Assembly (NCBI RefSeq): GCF_043641665.1 | Contig: NC_092183.1 | Location: 14,718,501-14,782,500 of the forward strand | DNA: 64,000 nt | Direction of reading: 5' to 3' | DNA from: Enoplosus armatus | Lineage: Eukaryota > Chordata > Actinopteri > Centrarchiformes > Enoplosidae | In this document: piece after piece, positions 38,201-51,440 of the stretch | How positions within the stretch are numbered: position 1 is the first letter of the stretch | Layout of the letters: each line of letters opens with the position of its first letter | The notes under the pieces: model-generated | Seen by the model: the letters and a program-made list of their open reading frames with translations, nothing else | Told to the model about the DNA's origin: nothing | The model's database searches: none | Made by a program: the position numbers and the translations under genes

Positions 38201-39536
38201 AAAAAACTAAATTCTACTACACAAATCTGTATTCATCTTTGCCCTTTTTGTTAAATATTAGATCATTTTACTCAGTGAGGCAGTAAACAGTCATTTCAAT
38301 GAAACCATCCGTTTAGAAGTGAAATGTCTCTTTGGTAGGACTGCCAACAACTCATAGACATCTGAAATATAACAAGGGACCCAACTACACACTGGTTTTC
38401 TTATCTTAATCTGCACAGCCACTAGTAACTAAAGCTGTCAAATAAATGTAGTGAAGTAAAAAGTTCAATATTTTCCTGAAATGTAGTTCAATAGAAGTAT
38501 ATCTTCAAGTAAAGTACAAGTACCTCAAAATTATACTTAAGTACAGTACTTGAGTAAGTGTACTTAGTTACCTTCACCCACTGCAAACAAATACAAATAG
38601 TTTAAAAAGAACAACTCAATCTCAGCTGCAGAGTTGTGGCCAGTCAGAAGAGATCTTTCCATTTCTCATTTGTTCTCAGGAACTTTTTCTAAGCAGTGCT
38701 CCATTCAACGCTGCACACTTTTTTTCTGAAGTTCAAGGACATTAAGATGTGCTCGGAATATCAAGCAGTCCTTTTGGTTGTACCTCAAAAGGATAATTTG
38801 GTGATGGATTGCACCATGTTGGGCAATACACCTGCCACCCCGCGTCTCGCTCAGATTCATGGCAGCCAGTGCTCTGTGAGTAACTCACGACTGTATGTGT
38901 GGGTGAAATACCAGAGCTGGCATAAATGTGAGGGCAACGTGGCAACAAAACCAGGGGGATTTTGAAACTCAAGGGGCCCCTGCTTCCCTTTAAAGCGCAG
39001 TGTGACAAGAAAGTTAATAGGTGTCGGAGTGCTGTTAATATTTAACGGTTTCCCATGCAATATGCATGAACAAAGGTAACAATGTGTGTGGAAATGTTCC
39101 TAATTAACACAATTGTTTCCTTTTTACAAGCACTAACATGTTATATAGACACACACACAAAATAATCTGGATAGCTTTCCTTGGGAGTCTAATCCTGACT
39201 CACACAGTCAGTGACTATGATTGATCATAGACCCAGTACCATAAAAAAGTATGGAGACAAATGGGGGTCAAATGATTTGTCAACGTGAAAGACAAAATTG
39301 TAATTGAAATGCTAAAAGCAGACAATTCTTTAAACATTTCTAAAACCGCCTGAGCAACGACAAACAAGCCATCTTGTAAGAGAGGGAAAAAAACTTTATC
39401 TGACAACAGCCCTCATGTTGTTATCAGACTTTACACTCATGTAAACCGGTGAGACACAGATCTGTCTGGTGTGTGTGTGTGTGAGTCAGTGTGTGTGTGT
39501 GTGTTGTTAACAATGTTGTTCCCTCTGTCCATGCAG
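35290..39536 (+). other. Presumed 5'UTR intron or upstream region of aifm3
   Basis: No coding features. It contains a short (TG)-rich run near 35697-35720 and the dispersed element at 37962-38585; the remainder is ordinary AT-rich sequence. Enhancers may exist but none can be named from sequence. Confidence 0.4.
37962..38585. mobile_element. Dispersed teleost-type repeat with AAGTA-rich ends
   Basis: The left end reads GGTGAAAGAAGTATTTAG, then TTTACTTAAGAAAAAGTACC. The right end reads AGTACTTGAGTAAGTGTAC then TTAGTTACCTTCACCCACTG. The terminal GGTGAA and TTCACC blocks are inverted relative to each other. Related blocks recur at 17275-17335 and 46605-46790, so this is a multi-copy family within the window. 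No protein is encoded. I know these words as frequent in fish genomes but do not assign a superfamily. Confidence 0.5.
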
Positions 39537-39714
39537 ATTATGTGGAGGAGCTGACGTGTGCGATGGCCAGCCCGGACCTGCAGGTTCTCAAACACACAGT
39601 TCTGTGTTATCGTTACCTCCCAACTAAGCAGCCCAGCCCGAGGATCTGACCGCGCCTCCCCTCCCCTCCCCCCTCCCTCCCTCTCCCTGGGTGTCCCTCA
39701 ATCCTGGGCCCACC

Positions 39715-42700
39715 ATGGGAGGATGCTTCTCCAAACCCAAACCAGGTAGCCAACATGTTTCCCTTCCTCTATCAGGTGTAGGTGAGTTCAGTTTTAAAGA
39801 AAACAATGAGCACAATAACAGCTCCCGTGCAGATGAGGAAAAACAGGTGTTTCTCGAGTACTCTCACCTGACTTACTGCAGTACAACAAATATATAATGT
39901 TACATTCAACAATAACGTCATAACATCCAATTATCACATTATTATTCAAAAAAAGTCAAATATTGAATTATTGCCCTAATTTGCAGTGTTGTGTTCAGCT
40001 GGAAATTCAAACAATGCAGATTAAAGTTTCAGTCTGATGAATATTTAATGTTGATTATGGAGAATGCTGAGTAATGATTTGAGAAAGTGGCTTATCTTAG
40101 AAAAGTTTCATAACATGGCAGTCCATGAAATCCAGGAAAACATATGTATAATACAGTCATAATAGAAAAATCCATTGACATTTGAAATACTTCATACAGA
40201 GAAGACACTCATGTCTATCAATTATTTTTACAATGTCAGTGAATCTAGCTGAAGTCACATGTTGTTCCATGCAGAGATCAATTATTTCTTGTGTTATTGT
40301 GTAACTATTTGCTATTCTAAAAAATATATTTAGGGACAGTTTGTTCAGTTTGAACAATTTTCAAAGCTACCTACAGCCTCCAAATCCTGTTATACATGTC
40401 CTCTCATATCCTGCCTCCTCTGTTTGCTCTATAGTGTTTTATGTGGGAGGAATTTCAATACTCTCTGTGGCATCTGTGGTCAAAAGGCTTACATGCTGAG
40501 ACATGAATATGAAAATATGACGCTGTATGTGTATCCATTTCAGTGTTAGCATGGCCAGGAGATTAGCTGTCGTGCTTCACTGCAGTCTTGCGGCTGATGA
40601 TAAGGCACTGCATTTCCTACTCAGGTGTATGGAAACACAAAAGCTTTGAGATCAAATCATCTGGTCAGTGCATCACGTGGAGGTGAAGTGAGGAAGATGA
40701 GGGACTAGATGTCTGTGTGATAGAGGAGACGTTGCTGACTGTCAGGCCTCTGAGGACTAATTAATCAGTGTCAATCACAGTGTGACCTCCTGCTACGACA
40801 AATCAAACTGAACAGAAACATCTATGAATATGATAGACTTTCACAGAGTGGGGAAGGTTTTAGACAGATTGTCTTTATATTTTATAGATTCACATAAAGA
40901 ATAGGACAAAAGGTCATCTCTACCATCAAGAGGGTCAGATCATACAGTCACAGGAAGTCACAGAACACATGAATGAAGGTGTTTACATGCGCACATACCA
41001 AAGTGTTTCTCAGATAATAAAGGTGTATATTTCGCTTTGCTAAAACCAAGAGAGATATGGTGAATAGAGCAGGCCAACGTCTTCCATCTCCCTGCAGTGA
41101 TTACAGGGGCGTGATTATTTGGGCAAGGGAGGACATGGCAGATCAGCTCAGTGCTTTATTTATTTATTTGTACAGTTTAAAATTACAGGGGCAGTGCACA
41201 TTTCTGTTAGTGTACCGGTTTAGCCATCTTGGCTAATTTCAACTGCTGTCCCTGGGCAGGTGTAATGACAGCTACAAAAGACACATAAAATACATTAAAT
41301 TAGGAACAAAAATACTGCACACTTCATAAGAACACAAAAGGACAATAATGCATGAAACAAAGCATGCTTCAGGTTATTTGAATAAGTCACAGAGTATGTA
41401 GTAGTCACACGCTCCATTGTCACAGTCTGGTAAGTGTTGGCAGACTGTTCCATGTGTGAGCTGGTCTCAATGAAAAAGCCGACTGTCCGAAGGCAGTCCT
41501 CCTCGTACAGTATTATACAATCCCCTCTTGCCACAGGCCGAATTTATAAGATTAGAATCTATTCTTACACCAAGATATTTGAAATCAGATACCACTGTCA
41601 GCTTTTCCCCTGCAACATAAACATTAGGTGTGAGATTATCTGTTGACCTCTTAGAGAAGAAAATACAAACTGTTTTCTTAAGTGAAGCTATTAAGCAACA
41701 GTGTGACAAGGGCCATCACTGCTGTGACCTTACATGCAGCTTGCTGTTTGGCCATTGCATGTACATAAATGACAGTATCATCTGCGTACATTTGAATAGC
41801 AGAGTCATTATATACAGTATACAACAGGGGACCCAGAATTGATCCCTGTGGTACACTGATATCACAATTAAGGGCTGATGACAGCTCTCCATTTACCTCG
41901 ACCCTCTGTGCTCTAGCATGAGTGGAGAAGTCACTTATGATATACTAACCTCAGTTTTAAAGAATATTTTATTTTAAGTTGAGTTTGTCATGACTAAGAT
42001 TCAGCTATCTGAGGGTCTATCAGGGTATCTGAGGAGAGAGATTCACTGCTCAGTACTGGAACTGAATTTGTTCATGACTTTGGTTAAATCAGAAACATTA
42101 AAACATTACAACTTTAGGGAGCCACTAATTCAGCTACCCTGAAGTCTTAAAGTATTAGATTGATAAATGATAATATTGATATTTTCAACTTTCCATAAAA
42201 TAATATAAATGTGGTCTATTCTGAGTCCTAAAATTTAAGTGTGAAGTATAAATGAAAATAGCACCCACTGAATATACAGTAAATATATAGTAATACATTT
42301 AAGTGGGAGTAAATTGGCACCATGACACTATTTACGAGGGAGATAGAGCTTGTAGACACAACATACTGCATACAAATGTGAAGAAATACAGAAAGGTTAT
42401 GATTACTGTGAAATTATACATAAGGATCTAAACACCCTGCGCTCACTCTCAGTTAAATAAGATGTCTGTGTTAAAGCTCTACGCACTGAAAAGATCAACA
42501 TCAGAGCATGACAGAAAATATTTTGGTACACGTTATAAACCAGAACTTTTTAGTGCAGATCAAATGAAGCATCAGTGTGGTGATTTAGCAGCAGACATTA
42601 CGGCAGCATCTAGAGATTCTCTTCGGCTGTGGAAAGCTTTCTCTTTCTTTTCTCCTGCAATTGCACTCTCTATTATGATTTTCCATTGATTTTAATTAAG

Positions 42701-45700
42701 ACTTGCTCAGCAGGAGAAAATTCCAGCCAGATTACTGTGTAAGAACCGGATGATCAGCACATTTTTCCAGCCGAACAGATAAAGCCTGCTGCAGTGCAAA
42801 AAAAGAGTTACACAACCATTTCTTAATGTTCAGAAATATAAAGCCAACAGCAGCGCATCAGATGTCTTCAAAGAAAACTGAATGTCTCCCAAAAGACAGA
42901 TAAATATACTGAACAAAACACAAAACACTGCTGGTTTAAGCTGTACTCAAATGTTTTTTTGTGTTTATGTCAATTTCCTTTGTGGAAATGTTATTATTTA
43001 AGGCACTGTTATCCTGTCAAAATCACATTTTCCAGTTTAGTAAGTTAATTTAGGTATAGACAGATTGAGTGGTATGGAGAGTAATGTGTGATTTGTTTTT
43101 AATTCAGTAGCAAAATGTTGAGCTACCTGTCTCAATGTGTGTGGATTTTCAATATTTCACAAAACACTTTTAAAGTATGTTTGGCACTGTTCTGCATAGG
43201 AATGTCATGACTGATCTCCTGCTGTTTACAAGACAAGTATGTTTTAATAATATGTAGAAAATCTGGATCTACTGTATATTGAATGTTGAACAACTGAATG
43301 ATACCTGTAGTTATGCTACTGGCGAGAATGTAGAAAGGAAAAGAAAAGAAAAAAGGACAAGGTTGCCCCTACACACTTCACCTGCTTCCTGCATCAATTT
43401 GTTTCAGTTGTGGAGACGTCAGACTCAGTTTGTGTCAAAGTTGTAGACGTCTCTCCAAGCTGAAAGGCAAATTACTCTTCCAAAGCAACAGAGACGGATA
43501 GTAATAATAACAAAGGATAGGTATACAGGAATAATAGTGCAATCCACTGTTGATTGGTAGCGTTAATAATCTTTACATCATAATTTCACTGCTAAATGTA
43601 AGCTGCATGTGTTCAGTCATGCATTATCAGACAGTTTCTAAGTGAGGTGTGTCTGTGTTGTGCAGTTGAAGTTAAAGTGGAACTCTCTCTCCTGGAAAAA
43701 GAAAAAGAGGCGGACGGGCTGTCACCTAATGGCAAAGCGAGTCCCTTTGCTGACTGCAGGCCTAACGGGGCCCTGGGACACGGCTCTGATGACGACTCCA
43801 CCCCGCTCCCCCTCTACCACAAACCACGGGACTACGTGGAGGCCTCCGTCTGTCATGTTAAAGATCTGGAAAACGGACAGTAAGACGATAAAAAACAAAC
43901 TTCTGACACACGCATACACATGCACACCTGCATGAGGAGGTGAATAAGCTGGTGTGCACTATTATGGTGCACATCACACAAACGTGAATCAAACTGAAAC
44001 ATATATTAGAGTGAAATGAAGAAGAGTCCAGAAGGATATAAGTTCACATCTTAAAGGGACAGTTCACTCCAAAACACAATAAAACACATTTTTCCTTTAT
44101 TGGCTCATCAGAGATACATCAGTATCAGAGTATATGTTAATTAGGCTAATTAGACATTGCAGTTAAGAAATACTAAGAATATATTTGATTCATTTATTAA
44201 CAGTGGCAGGATTTCATAGTTTGTCCAGCAGAAAGCACTTTTTAGTTTTCAACACAGGCCATCTTAAAGCGAGACAATTTCTTTCTTTCGTAATTTTTGC
44301 TGAACAGCGGCACAAGTGACAATTAAAAACTAACATTAGCTAACATTAGCCACCATAAGCTACTGGTCATACCAGACCAAATAAGGCTGCAGCAGCAATT
44401 GAATTGAGTGCAGGTGTGTTTTATCACTAATGAGTTTTTACTTTTACTATGTAAGAGGAAGATTGCGTCATTTCTTCTATCCTTTAAATACCAAATTAAC
44501 CACCTTTGGCGTAAGTATTTTTGTGTGTTAAACTGTTCCTTTAATTTATTTGGCTCATCGTTGCTACCAGAGAAGCTAAGATGGATAGATTTATCTGCTC
44601 ACGTTACGTCCTGATGCGTCCTTGCTGTGTTTTCATGGTGACAGTTTTCCTACAGGTTGTTTTTCATCTGTCAAAATGGCCTTTGTGTGTGTGTCGCCTT
44701 GAAGGATTTAATCATACAACAGTTACGAAAGCACACACACCTTTTTGTTTTTGTGTGACAGGATGCGAGAGGTTGACTTGGGAAGTGGCAGAGCTTTGTT
44801 GATCAAAGAACACGGGGAGTTCTCAGCCATGGCCCACAAGTGTCCACACTATGGAGCACCCCTGGTCAAAGGTGAGCACAATATTTTCTGGTATGAATTT
44901 AACATCCTTAATAATGTATAATATCATGCACTTGACACTGTTGTCATTTTCCTGTGATTCCAGGTGTGTTGTCAAAAGGACACGTGCGCTGTCCCTGGCA
45001 CGGGGCATGTTTCAACATTGCAACAGGGGACCTCGAGGACTTCCCTGGGCTGGACAGCCTGCCTACCTTCCAGGTGACCTTCCCCGCTGGTGCTGTCTCT
45101 TAACACATTCCCTGCCTTATCATATCTCTAAGCACCATCAAAACGTGTACACATCGCTCATGTCTGTTTGCTCCAGGTCAGAGTTGAAAAGGACAAGGTG
45201 ATCATTCGTGCAAACAAGCAGGTAACAAGAAAAACAATGCAGAGAATTTATGCAGAGAGAGAAATGGACCACCTGATTAATCTGAGATCTTTTTTTTTTA
45301 AACATATCCAGGCTCTTCAGTCACAGAAAAGGTCAAAGCCCATGACCCGATGTTCAGCAGTCATTAACTCCAGCACGGGCTTCAGCCACGTTCTCATCAT
45401 TGGCTCAGGTCAGAGTCTTTTTGTCCCTCTGTCTTTACTGACCACCACTCCAACAACAAGGATCCAGTTGTATCGTATTGTATTGTAACGTCTCCACAGG
45501 TCCAGCAGGTCTGGTGTGTGCAGAGACGCTGAGGCAAGAGGGCTTCACCGATCGCATCGTCATGTGCACCATGGACCGACATCCTCCATATGACAGGCCT
45601 AAACTGAGTAAGGTTTGTACACAGACCCTGACCACAGTAAACTGAGACAGAACTGACTTTGCTGAAAAAGTTACGTAACACACTGCAGAGGTGCTGCTTT

Positions 45701-48700
45701 GGTCAGTGGTGCTAAAACAGGAGCTCTTTGGGGAACAGCTACACTTCACAGCAACGCAGATTTAAACAGAGTGACCTGTGCAAAAGTAAACAGACATCTA
45801 AAAGGATGTGACTTTACATCGCCATGAAAAGCTTGAAAAGGATTATTATTGATTGGCGGCTTACAATTGTCCGAACTCTTGCTTTTAGAAAGATTGCTTT
45901 TGGATTCAAGGATTTCTGTTTGATGGTATTTCATTTATCTGTTGATGTACTCAGCACTAACTTGCTGACCCTTAGTCCTTAGACAGCACAGCAGAGCAGC
46001 TAAGACTGCGCTCCATGGACTTCCTACAGGACCATGACATTGAACTGCTCACAGAGAAAGAGGTGAGAGGTGGTGATTTATCATCAGGTGGCTAATGATG
46101 ATCAATCAATTAATTAATTATATCTATCCGTGGCAATTTCCTCCGACGCATAAACCTGTATGGCCCCTTGATGTTTGCTTTAGGTCGTGGCAATAGATGT
46201 CAAAACACGATCTGTGACCTTTGAAGATGGCTTGAGGATGGAGTACAGAAAGCTCTTTATTGCTACAGGAAGCAAGTGAGGAAGAACTTTTATCACACGT
46301 GATAATTAAGCAGCTGAGATTATGAATTGATAAACTGACATCTGATTGCTTCCATTTTCCTGCTCAAAAGACCCAAACCAATGACCTACAAAGGCAAGGA
46401 AGTCAGGAACGTGTTCCACCTCAGGACGCCTGAGGACGCCAACAGCACAGCGAGGCTGGCCAACAACAAGAATGCTGTGATTGTGGGAACATCGTTTGTC
46501 GGTGTGAAAAAGACACATTTATAAACACATTATTTCCATTTGTGCTGATTAAGATGAGTGGCAAATTAAGGGGGGAAAAACTCCAGAAAGTGAGCTGGTA
46601 AAGTACAGAGGTGGAATGTAACTAAGTACATTTATTCAAGTACTGTACTTCAGTCCACATTTAAGGTACTTGTACTCTCCGCGAGTATTTTCTTCTCATG
46701 CCACTTTATATTTCTACTCCATTCCAATTCAGAGGGAAATTTTTACTTTTTACCCCACTACAATTATTTGACAGCTTTAGTTACTAGTTACTTCAGAGAT
46801 TTTTGCACACGAAACGCATGAAAATGTACAGCTGAAAAACGATTTGTCGATTAATCGATTGACAGAAAATTGATTGGCAACTAATCGTTTCAGTCATTTT
46901 TCATGCAAAAACATTTCATGGTTCCAGCTTTACATATGTGAGGATTTGCTGCTCTTCAAAGCATCTGCATCTGTTGTGTTTCTCCACTCATTTATTCAGG
47001 TGTTTTCTTTCATTTGTCACCCGTCTGCATCATATTAACGTATATTAACTGCATGTTGTATATTTGATGTGTTTGCAGGTATGGAGGTGGCTGCAGCTCT
47101 AACTGACAAGGCCCACTCTGTGTCTGTCATCGGGATTGAGTCCGTCCCCTTTAAAAAAGCTCTCGGGGAGAAAGTAGGGAAAGCCATAATGAAGGTAGAG
47201 ACACACTCCTGGGAAATCAAGCTTTTCAGAACATGAAGCACCTCCAGAATACTGTCGTCATTACTCTCTGGGGGAAGGGAAAAAAACATCCCACTAGTTA
47301 AAATGCAAATCACGTTTTTCTGGTCAATACCGCAGTAACCACAAGAGAAAGCATAAATCTCCTCATTAGCAAAGCAGACACATGCAAATGTTCTCACAGG
47401 GTTACCGTGTCTGTGGCGTGTTTTGTCTTTGCAGCTGTTTGAGGAAAACAGGGTGAAGTTCTACATGCTGAACGAGGTGTCAGAGATGATTGGCCATCAT
47501 GGACAGGTATTCAGAAAGTGAGAGAAACTGCATAACATGATGCTTAGCAGCACTATCCTCTCTCGTCTAGTCCACGATGAAGATGACTCAGATAAGAAAC
47601 ACAAGGAAATTAGCCAAAAGTAAAGCTGTGGAAAGGAGTGTGTCAACTTTAAAGCCCTTGAAAAGTTAGATTCAAAGTTTTTCAATGACTAAATGAGCAA
47701 CAAAACTCACATTTTGAAATCAAACTTCCGAAATGTATTATTTATTAAGAGTTTAATAGTCTGCTTCATCAGGAGCGTGGGTGTTCTGTGACAGTGCTGG
47801 CAACAGAAATGAACCCCACAAATTATTTAAAGATTTTAATTCAAACGCTTGAAAACTTGAGTTTGAAATCACACACACTGTGACTTTATAGGGCACTAGA
47901 CACTCAGTAGTTTACTTTATAGTGAGCAGTGAGCATTAAATTTAGAGTTTGGACATCTCTACACTGAGAGGTGCGGAGTTGCACAACAGTAATATTCACC
48001 TCATCTATAAAATGTGATGCATACATATACATACACGTGAACAACCCCATCACTCACTGTAAGAGGCTGACCAAAAAAATAAGTGTAATCTCCATTTTGT
48101 GTCAAAGCCGTTAATGTCAGTATGCATATCTAGTACATGGCCTGGACATTTTGTTTTTCCTGTGACACAGCTGAAAGAGGTGGTGCTGAAGAGTGGAAAA
48201 GTCCTGCGGGCAGACGTGTGTGTCATTGGAGCAGGTGAGGATGTAAAAATGAACCTTTCTTTCATTATCTGCTGTGACTTATAATCACAGCAGATGATGA
48301 CAATAACCGTTTGGTTCCCTTGTTTTCTCTCATGTGTCTCCTCTCCTGCAGGAAGTGTTCCTGCAACCGGCTTCCTGAAACAGAGCGGCATCCACATGGA
48401 CTCCAAGGGCTTCATCACTGTCAACAAGGTATTTTGCAAAACCTGAAGCCTGAGTGAAAGTGTTTTGACCCATTTTTTATTCATTTACTCTTCTAAACTT
48501 TCTCCCAGATGATGCAGACGAATGCTGACGGGGTCTTTGCTGGAGGAGATGTGGTGATCTTTCCTTTCCCGCCACGCAACAACAAGAAGGTGAACATCCC
48601 TCACTGGCAAATGGCTCATGTACACGGTGAGTGTGATACAGCTTGATCTGCATATCTAAGGCTGTTATAAGTTGCTGCGATGATGAATTACGTGCTTAAA

Positions 48701-50188
48701 GACGAGCATATGAATGTTGTTTGTTTTGAACCTTCCTGACAGGAAGGGTGGCAGCTCTCAGCATGATGGGCAGAGCCACTGAGATCAAAACTGTGCCTTA
48801 CTTCTGGTCATACATGTTTGGGAAGACCATACGTTATGCAGGTAAGCATCTATCTTTAGTTTAAAGTGTCAGATTTTTTATTAGTGTCATGAGGCAGACA
48901 TGCAATAAGAGAAAGCTCAGAGGTTGAAAAATATGAGATTTGTGCTGTCAAGTGTAGTTACTACATCGCCATCTAGCTGCAAAATTAAAAGTAAAGACTT
49001 GAGACTGAGAACTGAGCCTGAATTGGACTGTTTTTTGACAAATATATAAATATAATTTTCTATTTGTGAAGGTTATGGTGATGGATTTGATGATGTCATT
49101 ATACAAGGAGATCTGGACGAACTGAGATTTGTGGCGTTTTACACCAGGTAAGATTTATTTTGTATTGATTCTTAGTTAATTTTTCATTACAATCTTAAAT
49201 AAACGGGAGAATGTAAAGTAGATTCATATTTGGTTTAAACTTGTATTATCTTCTCTGTATTTATGATCTTACTTTAGTCTTAAATTGTGACTCCTGGTCT
49301 AATTTAACAACAGTTTCTCATTGTTTCCTCCTCCGGTCCATCTATAGGAGCGAGGAGGTGGTTGCTGTTGCCAGCATGAACTATGATCCCATTGTGTCCC
49401 GAGTGGCAGAGGTCTTAGGATCCGGAAAGACGATTAAGAAACGAGATGTGGAGTAAGTCTCCTTCCCAGACTTAAATCTGGTCACGGTTACAATAGTTGT
49501 TATGTTCTTTAGGTCCATTTAGGTTTTACTGTGAAGAAAAACATGACAAATGTTATCACTGTGACAGAAAACACATCGAGTCGAGGAGCTTGTGACTTTA
49601 ATCACATGGAAAGTATTACACAAGCCGAACCAGTTGGCTTATTGAAACTACACGTCAGACTACTACAGAAAAATAACACCAGTTATTTTGTTATTGTGCC
49701 TAATTAATACAGTGACACTTTATTTTACGGGTTACTTAATTTTGAAATTATTTCTGTGCATGTTCCCTGGAAAAAAACAATGATATTCCCCTAACCCTAA
49801 TAATTTGCATGTCTGATCCTTCATTATTTAATTTAAATATTATTAGTGAACTAACATAAAGTATTACCACTCTGATATCATGTTGCTGTGTTACTTTATT
49901 GTCACACTGTATCTGTCTGTGTTGGTCTGACTTGACTGTATTGTTCCTCATGTTCCTCATGTCTCTCATTTCTAATAATGCAAACTCAAAATTTGAAGGA
50001 TGCTAGCACGGCTTGGCAAGTACGGACAAATAATGAGCTTTTTCTATTTTCCATTTCACTCATATTGACCATGTGGAGGCAGCTGTCAGCTAATCGACTT
50101 GACAAACATGTTAGTGCGTCTCACTGCAGTTGTTTTGTTTTGCAGGACTGGAGACATTTCTTGGTTGATTGACAAAGGCTCTCAATGA
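39715..50188 (+). CDS. aifm3: Apoptosis-inducing factor, mitochondria-associated 3 (AIFL)
   Basis: Predicted FAD/NADH oxidoreductase with an N-terminal Rieske 2Fe-2S domain; the human protein is mitochondrial and pro-apoptotic when overexpressed. Nineteen coding exons join in frame to 599 residues (human 605): 39715-39745, 43666-43879, 44762-44871, 44964-45073, 45177-45221, 45312-45408, 45500-45612, 45976-46062, 46184-46275, 46371-46501, 47079-47194, 47435-47506, 48171-48234, 48352-48428, 48509-48626, 48743-48841, 49072-49147, 49348-49452, 50146-50188. [10 protein letters not shown] is identical to the human start, with Gly2 as a possible myristoylation site. Rieske ligands are Cys109, His111, Cys128 and His131. 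The FAD loop is GSGPAG (201-206) and the NADH loop GTSFVG (339-344); FAGGD marks the second FAD contact. The tail, [14 protein letters not shown], joins without the ELFVLHSK segment of one human isoform. Exon 1 is separated by a 3.9-kb intron containing a LINE fragment. Confidence 0.95.
41157..41930 (-). mobile_element. Truncated non-LTR retrotransposon (LINE) fragment
   Basis: On the minus strand, in aifm3 intron 1, conserved reverse-transcriptase blocks are readable: [15 protein letters not shown] near 41815-41860, YADDT at 41788-41774, and, after a frame change, [12 protein letters not shown] near 41590-41545. The order [18 protein letters not shown] is that of the palm and thumb of non-LTR elements. 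The 3' end is a short (AAAT)n-like tail (ATAAATAAATAAA on the minus strand at about 41157-41170), as in L2-type and related fish LINEs. The 5' half and the endonuclease are absent and the frame is broken, so the copy is dead. Confidence 0.8.
44051..44544. mobile_element. MITE-like element with terminal inverted repeats
   Basis: Left end TTAAAGGGACAGTT (44051-44064) and right end AACTGTTCCTTTAA (44531-44544) are inverted complements with one mismatch. They enclose 494 bases without coding potential, in aifm3 intron 2. If TTAA is a duplicated target, the pattern suggests a piggyBac-like non-autonomous element. If TTAA belongs to the terminal repeat, another superfamily is possible. Confidence 0.6.
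46605..46990. repeat. Two adjoining dispersed repeat fragments in aifm3 intron 10
   Basis: 46605-46790 begins GAGGTGGAATGTAACTAAGT and continues with AAGTACTGTACTTCAG and TACTTGTACT words, the complement of the right end of the 37962-38585 element. 46838-46990 holds TTTGTCGATTAATCGATTG and CAACTAATCGTTTCAG, typical of a second fish family seen again near 53540, 60140 and 62440. Neither encodes a protein. Confidence 0.5.
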
Positions 50189-50851
50189 CTTCACATCTGA
50201 AGGTCACAAGGACAGACCCGAAGTCCACCTCAATACGGACACTTATGGTGCTGAGACACTGAGCAGCTATCCCGGTTTGGACACACACACACAGACACAC
50301 ACTCAAACACACACTGGAGGCCGGACTGCCGGAGACACACTTTCCAGAGGACGACACTGAGACTTGTTCCTGAGAGACACTTTGACGTGACAAAACGGAG
50401 CCCTGCACGGCCTGAATACACTCAATCACTGTGTCGGCAGGTCTTTTATGACTAATGTTGTCAAGTTTCACAACAAAGCTGGATTCAGCCTCTGCGCTGC
50501 TGCAAGATGTATCTACCTGTACACTTTGTTTATAAGAAGCCACAGATGGGCATTGGCATTTTTTTTGTACAAATAACATTGTATATAGATATAATCCTGA
50601 ATGCACTGTAACAAAATAAGAACATAAAATTTGAACTGAATTTTTTCTAAGTTTTAAATAACAGCTTTGGTTGTATGCAGATCTGCATGTTATAATTTAC
50701 TATAACAGGAGTTTTAAAAGCAAATAACCCCCTGAACAGAGAGATTTCAGTCTAGATGCATCAGCAAAAACAAAATGTGCTAAAAACAAACTGCATAATC
50801 ACTTTGCAGCAGAATCCTGAATGCAGCTTTTAACCGACTCACTAACACACA

Positions 50852-50902
<51 letters not shown>

Positions 50903-51440
50903 TCACATGTGCAGCTTTAATTCGTAATAAATGACAGTTTCTAGGATTACAACACACCTCTTTGTACTGGTTGCCTTGCTAATAGATTAAATTCTAATCA
51001 GACTTCACACACTAGTGCTTGCACAGTGTATTATATGTATTTTCTAATAAATAGATATCACCCCTTTAGACAAATCCTATAGTAGCTTAAGATTATTTTT
51101 TATAGCTGTCACCTTCATTGGGATATGCTTTGTTACTAACTCAGGGAACTGAGGTTTGTGGCCCGGGCTTACTGGGCTTACTGGTCCTTTTGCAAGCAGA
51201 AATTAATTTGTTGCTTTACTATTTTTTTCCCCCAGTTATTGTAATTTCACAGATTCTCTCTTTTTCATTCACAACTGCTTGTTAAGGGTATAAAGCTGAT
51301 GCTTGATTACATCCTGGTCTGCTGATGATCCCAAACTACGCGAGCCCCGACACACACATCAACACAGCGTTTTAAAAAGGAGTTGTTCTTCCTACAGAGA
51401 AGCCTGGAACGGCGTTTTTATAACTAAACTTTGAAATAAA
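50189..51440 (+). other. aifm3 3'UTR and polyadenylation region
   Basis: Noncoding stretch after the aifm3 stop. AATAAA hexamers occur at 50926-50931, near 51044 and near 51430, so alternative ends are possible. A (CA)n tract with one TA interruption lies at about 50845-50898, just before the first signal. Confidence 0.5.

Noticed and set aside
48050..48484. 144-residue minus-strand frame in aifm3
   Set aside because: It overlaps aifm3 exons 13 and 14 on the other strand and has no recognisable domain.
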